Virus record (IMG/VR): IMGVR_UViG_3300044695_004134 | Coordinates: 102,194 to 166,193 of that record | Origin: a virus | Length of the DNA: 64,000 nucleotides | Strand: one strand, 5' to 3' | Shown: in pieces, positions 38,523 to 43,868 of the stretch | Layout of the letters: each line of letters starts with the position of its first letter | How positions within the stretch are numbered: the stretch's first letter is position 1 | Made by a program: the position numbers and the translations under genes | Notes under the pieces: model-generated | The model's database searches: none | What the model saw: the letters and a program-made list of their open reading frames with translations, nothing else | Told to the model about the DNA's origin: nothing

Positions 38523-38596
38523 TGCCCTCTCTCAGATTCGAACTGAGACTTTACGGCTTCTAAAACCGCTCTCTCTACCAATTGGAGTAAGGGGGC
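38520..38596 (-). tRNA. tRNA-Leu (TAG), short variable arm
   Basis: Loop TTTAGAA in GCGGT/GCCGT gives TAG. T-arm CTCAG TTCGAAT CTGAG. The variable region is five bases, not a long arm, and the D-arm is not typical for Leu; acceptor has one C-A opposition. Identity by anticodon only. Confidence 0.75.
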
Positions 38597-38623
38597 ATTT
38601 ATCTCTTTCTATTTTTTACATTT

Positions 38624-38697
38624 TGGTAGGGGCACAGAGAATTGAACTCTGGTCTACCGGTTAAAAGCCGGTTACTTTACCACTAAGTTATACCCCC
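38624..38697 (-). tRNA. tRNA-Lys (TTT)
   Basis: Anticodon stem ACCGG/CCGGT around CTTTTAA; T-arm CAGAG TTCAATT CTCTG; encoded CCA. Confidence 0.92.
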
Positions 38698-38702
38698 ATA
38701 TT

Positions 38703-38854
38703 ACCATATGTTTAGTGTTATCCGCCGATTTGTCAACAATGTAGCTAACACTGACAAGCGAATAGCAGTTATATCAGGATCCGTTCCTCGCACAGTTGGA
38801 CCCGAATAGTCATAGCGTCCTATAACGATACCTTGATAACACTAAACATATGGT
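38703..38854 (-). ncRNA. Long inverted-repeat RNA element E
   Basis: Perfect 20-bp arms (38703-38722, 38835-38854) start at the CCA of tRNA-Glu. The 112-nt core has TTGTCA/TGACAA, GGAC/GTCC and GTTATA/TATAAC pairs. No coding frame is visible. It is the longest perfect hairpin of the island. Confidence 0.55.
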
Positions 38855-38925
38855 ACTCCCGAACGGTTTCGATCCGTCTTCTCCGCCTTGAAAGGGCAGC
38901 GTCCTAGCCAGTAGACGACAGGAGC
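38851..38925 (-). tRNA. tRNA-Glu (TTC)
   Basis: Anticodon stem CTGCC/GGCGG around CTTTCAA; acceptor GCTCCTG/CGGGAGT; T-loop ATCGAAA; encoded CCA. First tRNA after a boxA-like leader. Confidence 0.9.
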
Positions 38926-38927
38926 AC

Positions 38928-38955
38928 AAAAATTACACTTAACTTTTTAAAGAAC
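38928..38955 (-). promoter_or_regulatory. boxA-like antitermination leader 1
   Basis: The minus strand reads GTTCTTTAAAAAGTTAAGTG followed by TAATTTT just before tRNA-Glu. The same sequence precedes tRNA-Gln at 40214-40240. It resembles bacterial rRNA boxA (core NTCTTTAA). Confidence 0.55.
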
Positions 38956-38994
38956 CTTCTTGCAACTGACTCAATCATTTGTTGCTATGTGTCT

Positions 38995-39022
38995 ATTATA
39001 ACACAACTATCTTTCTTGTCAA
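38995..39022 (-). promoter_or_regulatory. Consensus sigma70 promoter of tRNA operon (P1)
   Basis: TTGACA, 16 bp, TATAAT on the minus strand: both boxes perfect. It lies about 40 nt upstream of the boxA-like leader. Confidence 0.75.
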
Positions 39023-39099
39023 CTACTTTTTTTGCTCTGTTGTTTTTAAACAACGTTTGCTTTTTGTAGTCACATGTTGATTTCTCAACTCATGCATGT

Positions 39100-39127
39100 A
39101 GTATAACACAACCATGCATCTTGTCAA
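39100..39127 (-). promoter_or_regulatory. Second tandem sigma70 promoter (P2)
   Basis: TTGACA, 16 bp, TATACT on the minus strand, 105 bp upstream of P1. The two promoters share most of the spacer (GTTGTGT before the -10), which suggests duplication. A hairpin CAACAACA/TGTTGTTG abuts the -35 box. Confidence 0.65.
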
Positions 39128-39159
39128 CAACAATTTTTATGTTGTTGTTTTTTTACAAC

Positions 39160-39235
39160 TGGAGTCGGTGACAGGAGTTGAACCTGCATGTAACGGGGTT
39201 GCAATCCGTTCCCTAGCCATTCGGGTCACACCGAC
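39160..39235 (-). tRNA. tRNA-Cys (GCA)
   Basis: Loop TTGCAAC; acceptor GTCGGTG/CACCGAC; one A-C opposition closes the anticodon stem; encoded CCA. Confidence 0.88.
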
Positions 39236-39236
39236 A

Positions 39237-39428
39237 TTATTTTTTCTTCCGTGATATCCATCCATCATAGTTTGGATCTTTCACCTCATCAACACCAAAG
39301 ATGCCAACAATTTCAAAATCTTTTCCAACAATTCTCACGAACTCATTCATATGCTTGGCAATATTCATTGCTTCAGCAAGTGTAAGAACTTTGAATGTTT
39401 CTTCTTTACCTATTACTTTGTATATCAT
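39237..39428 (-). CDS. Small basic/acidic protein in tRNA island, unknown
   Basis: The 63-aa protein has AAGGA upstream. It is alpha/beta in pattern (TLAEAMNIAKHMNEFVRIV) and ends WISRKKK. Its stop lies one base from tRNA-Cys. No family recognised; coding status is supported by the ribosome site and the tight fit between tRNA-Ile2-like and tRNA-Cys genes. Confidence 0.55.
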   Translation of the reverse strand: MIYKVIGKEETFKVLTLAEAMNIAKHMNEFVRIVGKDFEIVGIFGVDEVKDPNYDGWISRKKK

Positions 39429-39438
39429 AAAATCCTTT

Positions 39439-39530
39439 TGGTACCTCGACTGAGAATCGAACTCAGATGAACCAATTATCTGTTGCTTACGGGATATAAA
39501 TCCGCCGTTTTACCATTAAACTACCGAGGC
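39439..39530 (-). tRNA. tRNA with TAT anticodon (Ile), extended variable region
   Basis: Acceptor GCCTCGG/TCGAGGT, D-arm TAGTTTAATGGTAAAAC and T-arm CTGAG TTCGATT CTCAG are normal. Loop TTTATAT gives TAT, which would read AUA. About 17 extra bases lie in the variable region, unlike normal tRNA-Ile, so the identity is uncertain. Confidence 0.65.
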
Positions 39531-39531
39531 A

Positions 39532-39621
39532 TGGTGGAGAGTCTGGGAGTCGAACCCAGTGACCTTATCTCTAAAGCCTGCGGTTTAGCAAACCGGTGCA
39601 TTACCGTCCTGCCCACTCTCC
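39532..39621 (-). tRNA. tRNA-Ser (GCT)
   Basis: Class II tRNA; loop TTGCTAA; long variable arm; acceptor GGAGAGT/ACTCTCC; encoded CCA. The 3' end of a protein gene reads into its 5' half and stops in the anticodon loop. Confidence 0.9.
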
Positions 39622-39761
39622 AATTCTTCAATTCTATTTGCCGCTTCTTCAAGCAAATCGGCAATTCTATCCGGTGCATTTTCTTGCACAGACTTCCTTG
39701 TAGGAATTTGCCTACGAATTTCGGCACGTTTTCTCAAACGAAAAACTAAATCTTCATTCAT
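39585..39761 (-). CDS. Small helical phage protein whose end overlaps tRNA-Ser
   Basis: A 58-aa frame with AGGAG five bases before its ATG reads MNEDLVFRLRKRAEIRRQ, then ENAPDRIADLLEEAANRIEE. The last part, with 'APDRIADLLEEAA', is a pattern I know from small proteins of many phages. The final 12 codons and the TAA stop lie inside tRNA-Ser(GCT), with the stop made from the anticodon loop. Function unknown. Confidence 0.65.
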   Translation of the reverse strand: MNEDLVFRLRKRAEIRRQIPTRKSVQENAPDRIADLLEEAANRIEELESGQDGNAPVC

Positions 39762-39776
39762 AAGAACTCCTAAAAT

Positions 39777-39868
39777 TGGTGGAAACGGTGAGATTCGAAC
39801 TCACGGACCCATTTCTGAATCGACAGTTTTCAAGACTGTAGCAATAAACCGGACTCTGCCACGTTTCC
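39777..39868 (-). tRNA. tRNA-Ser (TGA)
   Basis: Class II tRNA; anticodon stem ACAGT/ACTGT around CTTGAAA; long variable arm; acceptor GGAAACG/CGTTTCC; encoded CCA. Confidence 0.92.
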
Positions 39869-40053
39869 TATGCTTGTAAATCTACGTTTTGCCCTCTAAC
39901 ATCAGGTCTGATTTGACCTTTTTTATCATAAAGGTATTGTACAACCTCCACAACTTTTTTATCGGTTGCAGGATCAATTAAAGTCTTATACACTGTTTTG
40001 CGATATTGGTCATGAACCATATCCCAACTATTTGTTATGCTTTGTACTATCAT
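39868..40053 (-). CDS. Small protein in tRNA island, unknown
   Basis: The 61-aa protein has a GGAGG ribosome site whose bases abut the arm of element A, so folding of that hairpin could affect initiation. The sequence (DQYRKTVYKTLIDPATDKKVVEVVQYLYDK, shown only in part as KTLIDPATDKKVVEVVQYLY) looks like a small beta-alpha domain. The TAG stop shares its last base with tRNA-Ser. Confidence 0.55.
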   Translation of the reverse strand: MIVQSITNSWDMVHDQYRKTVYKTLIDPATDKKVVEVVQYLYDKKGQIRPDVRGQNVDLQA

Positions 40054-40065
40054 AGATATATTCCT

Positions 40066-40140
40066 CCATATAAAAACACATTGTTACACCCAATAGGATA
40101 ATAATCCTCATACGAGAATCACCAATGTGTTTTTATATGG
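40066..40140 (-). ncRNA. Long inverted-repeat RNA element A
   Basis: Perfect 18-bp arms (40066-40083, 40123-40140) start at the CCA of tRNA-Gln. The core holds two small hairpins, CTC-GTAT-GAG and GGAT-TATT-ATCC. The arm sequence is nearly identical to that of element B and similar to C. Confidence 0.55.
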
Positions 40141-40211
40141 CACCCGAAATAAGAATCGAACTTATACTAACAGAGTCAAAGTCTGCTGTGCTACCACTAC
40201 ACCATTCGGGA
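40138..40211 (-). tRNA. tRNA-Gln (TTG)
   Basis: Anticodon stem GCAGA/TCTGT around CTTTGAC; acceptor CCCGAA/TTCGGG with a terminal T-T; G73; encoded CCA. First tRNA of its operon. Confidence 0.88.
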
Positions 40212-40213
40212 AT

Positions 40214-40240
40214 AAAATTACACTTAACTTTTTAAAGAAC
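40214..40240 (-). promoter_or_regulatory. boxA-like antitermination leader 2
   Basis: The minus strand reads GTTCTTTAAAAAGTTAAGTG and TAATTTT, identical to the leader at 38928-38955, placed between promoter P3 and tRNA-Gln. Confidence 0.55.
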
Positions 40241-40247
40241 TGTGTGT

Positions 40248-40275
40248 ATTGTACATGATTCTTAATCTTTGTCAA
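40248..40275 (-). promoter_or_regulatory. Sigma70 promoter of tRNA-Gln operon (P3)
   Basis: TTGACA, 16 bp, TACAAT on the minus strand. The predicted start lies at the boxA-like leader. It would drive the distal tRNA block from tRNA-Gln on. Confidence 0.7.
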
Positions 40276-40306
40276 TACATGTTGTTGTAAGATTACAACA
40301 CTTCCA

Positions 40307-40340
40307 AACAAAAAACCCTCAGAACTTTCGTTGTGAGGGT
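40307..40340 (-). terminator. Intrinsic terminator of the short 40.4-kb transcript
   Basis: CCCTCA and TGAGGG pair and are followed by TTTTTTG on the minus strand. It ends the unit that starts at the 40491-40519 promoter and separates it from P3. Confidence 0.8.
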
Positions 40341-40367
40341 TGTGAAACTTTAGTTTACTTTTATGTA

Positions 40368-40484
40368 TTACTTAATTCCACTAACCCTTCCGTGCGCCCA
40401 TGACTGATTATCGCTACCAATAAACGGTGTGCGATACTCTGCTGTTAAGCAAGATTTCGAGAGGGTTGAAGGTATTTTAATCAT
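40368..40484 (-). CDS. Possible 38-aa protein or small RNA with its own promoter and terminator
   Basis: A frame of 38 codons (MIKIPSTLSKSCLTAEYRTP...) starts about where transcription should begin, with no ribosome site, so translation would be leaderless. The transcript from promoter to terminator is about 160-180 nt. A regulatory RNA is as likely as a peptide. Confidence 0.4.
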   Translation of the reverse strand: MIKIPSTLSKSCLTAEYRTPFIGSDNQSWAHGRVSGIK

Positions 40485-40490
40485 AGTGCT

Positions 40491-40519
40491 ATTATATAGG
40501 CTTTTTTTTGTTTTGGCAA
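40491..40519 (-). promoter_or_regulatory. Sigma70 promoter of the 40.4-kb short transcript
   Basis: TTGCCA, 17 bp (A-rich), TATAAT on the minus strand, just after the stop of the glycosyltransferase-like gene. Confidence 0.7.
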
Positions 40520-40538
40520 GAGGTTTTTAAAAATATTT

Positions 40539-41264
40539 TTAAATTTCTTTCCACTTGCCATGTTCGATAGGCACCCAATGTTCCGGATCACGGACAATTT
40601 CAAACGTTGTTGGTGGCCATGTAATTGCGTGGCGTTGAAGTTGTGTTTGCACCAGATGTTCTGGATTATATTTGATACCCTCATTATAGAATCTATCAAA
40701 ATTAACTACAGCATCAGTATAGATGGACATTGCATGTGGGAGTCCAATTGCAAATTGGTCATTGAAGTTTGGTACATAGCCGTAACGTTGATTGTTTGGA
40801 ATGTATATTGTGTTTGGTGATTTCGATAAACACTCATGTGCCAATTTTAAATCAATTGGCTCAGACAAGCCTAAATCTGTGCGTGAACGAATCACCAAAT
40901 CATACGAATCAAGTTCTTGACGCCACAAATCACAATACTGTAGACATTTGTATTGTTGCCAAACATTTGCAGGTGTACTGTTGTATGGCTCATATTCTTT
41001 CGGAATTTCTCCTAATGCAGAAGGATCAAGAACCTCAATGAATTTGATTTTGTACCAAGGCGGTAGATGTGCTTGAAGTTTGTCTCTGACTTGACCAGCA
41101 GATTTTAAATCACACCAATTCTCGGATATTTTAGGGTCCCATCCAAATTCTCTACGCCAGAATACGATGTATACATCGATTGCCGACTTAGTTAGATTTT
41201 GTAACTGTGAATCAAAGTCTGCCGAGAATCGTGGATTACCCGTTAGAAGTAGTGCTGTTTTCAT
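40539..41264 (-). CDS. Glycosyltransferase-like protein (RSRTD family), third paralog
   Basis: The 241-aa protein starts TALLLTGNPRFSADF and has YDLVIRSRTDLGL near residue 125 and NFNDQFAIGLPHAMSIY, the same blocks as the proteins ending at 14891 and 16040. It stands 24 kb from the sugar cluster, between the tRNA island and the SprT-like gene, and overlaps the latter by 29 nt. Confidence 0.65.
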   Translation of the reverse strand: MKTALLLTGNPRFSADFDSQLQNLTKSAIDVYIVFWRREFGWDPKISENWCDLKSAGQVRDKLQAHLPPWYKIKFIEVLDPSALGEIPKEYEPYNSTPANVWQQYKCLQYCDLWRQELDSYDLVIRSRTDLGLSEPIDLKLAHECLSKSPNTIYIPNNQRYGYVPNFNDQFAIGLPHAMSIYTDAVVNFDRFYNEGIKYNPEHLVQTQLQRHAITWPPTTFEIVRDPEHWVPIEHGKWKEI

Positions 41265-41775
41265 CTTTCAAATATTTCCATTTTATATCTTCTTTTTTGA
41301 TTGGTGCATCGGGATTTGAAATGTCTTCAAACACATTCCAAAGTTCTTCCTTGATGGCAAGTTTTGTCCATAAACCAACCTCTAAACTGTATGCCTCTAG
41401 TTCCCATGGATGATGGTAATAATCTATTGCATCAGCATCTACTGAAATTCCTTTCCATTTGGAAAGAGTTTCATTTGTTTCACCGTGAGCAAACTGTTTG
41501 ATATGCACCATTTCATGTGCCAGTGTTTTAAATATCTCTGCGGCTCCAATCCATGGGTGTATTTCAATTAAAAACTCCCTAGCTTTATTTGATGCATTAT
41601 AATCTTCTATTGAAGCAAAAGCCCAAACGGTTATTTTTGGATTGAACTTGATTGTGAGATGTATATTATCTCTGAGTCTTTTAGACTTTATTAAATTTTG
41701 AGCGTAAAATTCTACAGCCCTTTCGACAAAAGGTTTGAAGTCTTTATCTGGACAGTTGACTATTCTGACCTTCAT
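41236..41775 (-). CDS. SprT-like zinc metalloprotease-like protein
   Basis: Start at 41775 has GGAG upstream. The protein (179 aa) carries LAHEMVHIKQFAHG, an HExxH zinc site as in SprT/wrtss-like families, near residue 85, with an aromatic HHPWELEAYSLE helix after it that provides further ligands. SprT-type proteins act on DNA-bound proteins in other organisms; the phage role is unknown. ACTAAATA upstream could be a weak late box. Confidence 0.7.
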   Translation of the reverse strand: MKVRIVNCPDKDFKPFVERAVEFYAQNLIKSKRLRDNIHLTIKFNPKITVWAFASIEDYNASNKAREFLIEIHPWIGAAEIFKTLAHEMVHIKQFAHGETNETLSKWKGISVDADAIDYYHHPWELEAYSLEVGLWTKLAIKEELWNVFEDISNPDAPIKKEDIKWKYLKDENSTTSNG

Positions 41776-41829
41776 TTTATCTCCAGTTGTTACCATTATT
41801 TAGTCACTGGAAGATTTCATATTATGAAA

Positions 41830-42306
41830 TTAAACTTGAGTTATTTTCACTCCAGCTTTCTGTAAGAACTGTAGTCCGTCATCAGAACGATAACTATTGC
41901 GATAATACACAGAATTGATACCACTTTGATAAACAAGTTTGGCGCAATCAAGGCAAGGGGCATGAGTGACAAAGAGAGTAGCACCGTTGCCAGACTCAGT
42001 GCTTTTTGCCAGTTTTGCGATGGCGTTTGTTTCTGCATGTAGTACCTCAGGTTTTGTTACAAGTTTATAACGGAGCCACGGAAGATTTTCTGTTTTTGGT
42101 AACTGTTGTTCAGACCAATCACCGTCATCACAATAAATTTTGTCTTCACAAGTGTTGTCCCAACCAGATGGCATTCCATTGTAACCAATAGAAATGATGC
42201 GGTCGTCTTTTACAACAATCGCACCAACATGGAGTCTCACAGCAGATGATAGTCCCGCAAAAGTCTCTGCGGTCTTCATATATGCTTCAATGAATTTTTG
42301 TTTCAC
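41830..42306 (-). CDS. cd: Deoxycytidylate deaminase-like protein
   Basis: dCMP deaminase makes dUMP, the substrate for ThyX. The 158-aa protein has the zinc sites VLHAETNAI (HAE) near residue 90 and HAPCLDCAKLV (PCxxC) near 118, with N-terminal SSAVRLHVGAIVVKDDRI and GYNGMPSGWDNTCED typical of the phage enzymes. It overlaps the GDSL gene by 4 nt. Confidence 0.9.
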   Translation of the reverse strand: MKQKFIEAYMKTAETFAGLSSAVRLHVGAIVVKDDRIISIGYNGMPSGWDNTCEDKIYCDDGDWSEQQLPKTENLPWLRYKLVTKPEVLHAETNAIAKLAKSTESGNGATLFVTHAPCLDCAKLVYQSGINSVYYRNSYRSDDGLQFLQKAGVKITQV

Positions 42307-42716
42307 TTAGTTTGTTCCGCCAGTATCTTATAACCTTTACCCGTTGGATGAACACCATCAGCACTCATGTTATCAGCAGGCCTTAAAAGTACAACATCAC
42401 CATATTCTTTTGCAATTTTTGTCATTGCTTCATGTGGAATAGGTTTGCGGTCTTTTCCAGGATCAATCCAGAAGACACGTTTGCCTTTAATTGCTTCACG
42501 CATCTTCCTCAGTTCTTGTTCTGTTTTCACACCTTTGTGGTCATTTGCACCAAGGCTGATAATGATTGTTTCATAAGGTTTTGTAGTAGACTGGCTCAAG
42601 TAATCTTTATTCCACTGCCAACTATTCCAACCACCTTTAGAATAAGAAACACATTCTTTACGAACCATTGAAACACCAACGGCGATAGAATCACCTATAA
42701 TCATGCAATCAATCAT
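42303..42716 (-). CDS. SGNH/GDSL hydrolase-like protein
   Basis: The 137-aa protein contains MIIGDSIAVG (catalytic Ser block), IIISLGANDHKG (Gly/Asn block) and SADGVHPTGKGY (Asp/His block). SGNH enzymes cut ester bonds in lipids or acetylated sugars. The protein is short for the family but all blocks are there. ATGA overlaps join it to both neighbours. Confidence 0.85.
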   Translation of the reverse strand: MIDCMIIGDSIAVGVSMVRKECVSYSKGGWNSWQWNKDYLSQSTTKPYETIIISLGANDHKGVKTEQELRKMREAIKGKRVFWIDPGKDRKPIPHEAMTKIAKEYGDVVLLRPADNMSADGVHPTGKGYKILAEQTK

Positions 42717-42847
42717 AGCACTTCGTATTCGTCTTTACCAACACCACACTCTGGACATAAAAAGTCATCAGGTAAAGTATTCCATGCGCCTTCTAGTTCC
42801 TCATCGTGGACATGTCCACATACTACACATACATGATCTAGACTCAT
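42713..42847 (-). CDS. Rubredoxin (44 aa)
   Basis: A short frame encodes DHVCVVCGHVHDEE and TLPDDFLCPECGVGKDEYE: two CxxCG knuckles that bind one iron, and the LPDD loop of rubredoxins. The usual Gly-Tyr after the first knuckle and part of the loop are missing, so it is a minimal form. It starts in an ATGA overlap with the rubrerythrin stop and ends in one with the GDSL gene, so it is translated together with both. Confidence 0.88.
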   Translation of the reverse strand: MSLDHVCVVCGHVHDEELEGAWNTLPDDFLCPECGVGKDEYEVL

Positions 42848-43293
42848 AGTGCCTCCAATACTTGTTTATACGCATTTGCGTGACGTTCTTCAACTTTCTT
42901 CAATGCAGTGAAACGCTTTTCAGCTTTTTCCAAAATTGCTTTGAATGCTTGTGCATGTTCATTAGATTCACGACCCTGTTCGTTGAATTCTTTTACAGCT
43001 TCAATGTTTTGTTCAGCTTTAGCAATTCGTTCAAACTGTGGATACATTTCCGTAAACTCATAGGTCTCACCTTCAATAGCAAGTTCTAAGCATTCTTTAG
43101 TAGTTGGTTTACCAACCAACAATTCTAAATGACCCCATGCGTGTTTAATTTCTTGGTCGGCGGTGTGTTCAAAGTGTTTAGCAACTTCCTCAAAACCTTC
43201 TTCACGTGCCAACTTTGCAAAATAGCGATACTTGATATGTGCCATAGACTCACCAGCCAATGCACTCTCAAGATTTTTTAAAGTAATAGACAT
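42844..43293 (-). CDS. Rubrerythrin (ferritin-like diiron domain only)
   Basis: The 149-aa protein is a four-helix ferritin-like domain with diiron ligands visible in ALAGESMAHIKYRYFA, ADQEIKHAWGHLELL, AIEGETYEFTEMYPQF and EERHANAYKQVLEAL. Rubrerythrins reduce hydrogen peroxide. The rubredoxin domain that normally forms the C-terminus is encoded by the next, overlapping gene, as if a stop and restart split the fusion. Confidence 0.88.
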   Translation of the reverse strand: MSITLKNLESALAGESMAHIKYRYFAKLAREEGFEEVAKHFEHTADQEIKHAWGHLELLVGKPTTKECLELAIEGETYEFTEMYPQFERIAKAEQNIEAVKEFNEQGRESNEHAQAFKAILEKAEKRFTALKKVEERHANAYKQVLEAL

Positions 43294-43309
43294 TTTTTTC
43301 CTTATTAAT

Positions 43310-43384
43310 TGGTCCGGCGTACAGGAATCGAACCCATATTCGGGGCTTAGAAGACCCCTGTATTATCCATTATACGAACGCCGG
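43310..43384 (-). tRNA. tRNA-Arg (TCT)
   Basis: Anticodon stem GGGGT/GCCCC around CTTCTAA; acceptor CCGGCGT/ACGCCGG; encoded CCA. It stands alone between rubrerythrin and a small gene, 3.1 kb from the main island. Confidence 0.92.
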
Positions 43385-43389
43385 GAGTT

Positions 43390-43674
43390 TTATTTAGTAT
43401 AATCAATCGTATGAACGAGTTTATCCACATCCATCCAATGAGAACAGAGTTCAGACTTATCATCTTTCAAACGACTAATCATTTCGGTGACACCTTCATG
43501 TGTGGTCTCACGACCCTCGATGATTTGCTCACCGAGGAATTTTTGAGTTACTTCATCGAATTCACGACTGTGTTCAGTCATCACTAATTCGTCATATGCA
43601 TGTTCGAGGCTTTCGGCCTCAATTACATACTTATTACGGAAAGTGCTTAGTACATCTATTTCAAATAACGGCAT
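43390..43674 (-). CDS. Small acidic protein, unknown
   Basis: Start at 43674 (MPLFEIDVLST) overlaps the upstream gene by 14 nt. The 94-aa protein is alpha/beta (NKYVIEAESLEHAYDELVM) and acidic, similar in style to small phage proteins that sense or bind nucleotides, but no family is recognised. tRNA-Arg follows after five bases. Confidence 0.6.
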   Translation of the reverse strand: MPLFEIDVLSTFRNKYVIEAESLEHAYDELVMTEHSREFDEVTQKFLGEQIIEGRETTHEGVTEMISRLKDDKSELCSHWMDVDKLVHTIDYTK

Positions 43675-43867
43675 AATCAAAGTCCTTTAATAATTTAGTA
43701 AGTAAATTTTCACGTTTAATACCCATCACTTCATCCAACATACGTTTCAACAAATCAATTTGACCCTGTTTCCACTTACGATCATCTAAACTAAAAGACG
43801 AATTCATAATGTCGGTATGCCAAAGGATTTCAAACTCAAGATAATTGAGAAGAACATCCTTCGACAT
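43661..43867 (-). CDS. Small helical protein, unknown
   Basis: From the ATG at 43867 (GAGG upstream) the product is 68 aa (MSKDVLLNYLEFEILWHTD...). It is helical and amphipathic. It is tightly packed after the phosphoesterase gene. Function unknown. Confidence 0.55.
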   Translation of the reverse strand: MSKDVLLNYLEFEILWHTDIMNSSFSLDDRKWKQGQIDLLKRMLDEVMGIKRENLLTKLLKDFDYAVI

Positions 43868-43868
43868 A

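Noticed and set aside
38300-38581. A 93-codon minus-strand frame across tRNA-Leu(TAG) and spacer I
   Set aside because: It runs through a well-folded tRNA and has no ribosome site or protein-like pattern.
39029-39058. GTTGTTT-TT-AAACAAC repeat as a terminator of the tRNA operon
   Set aside because: On the minus strand, where transcription runs, no U run follows the stem.
41814-41830. ATTTCAT-ATT-ATGAAAT palindrome after the dCMP deaminase gene
   Set aside because: Short and A+T-rich with no U tract; not enough to call a terminator or operator.
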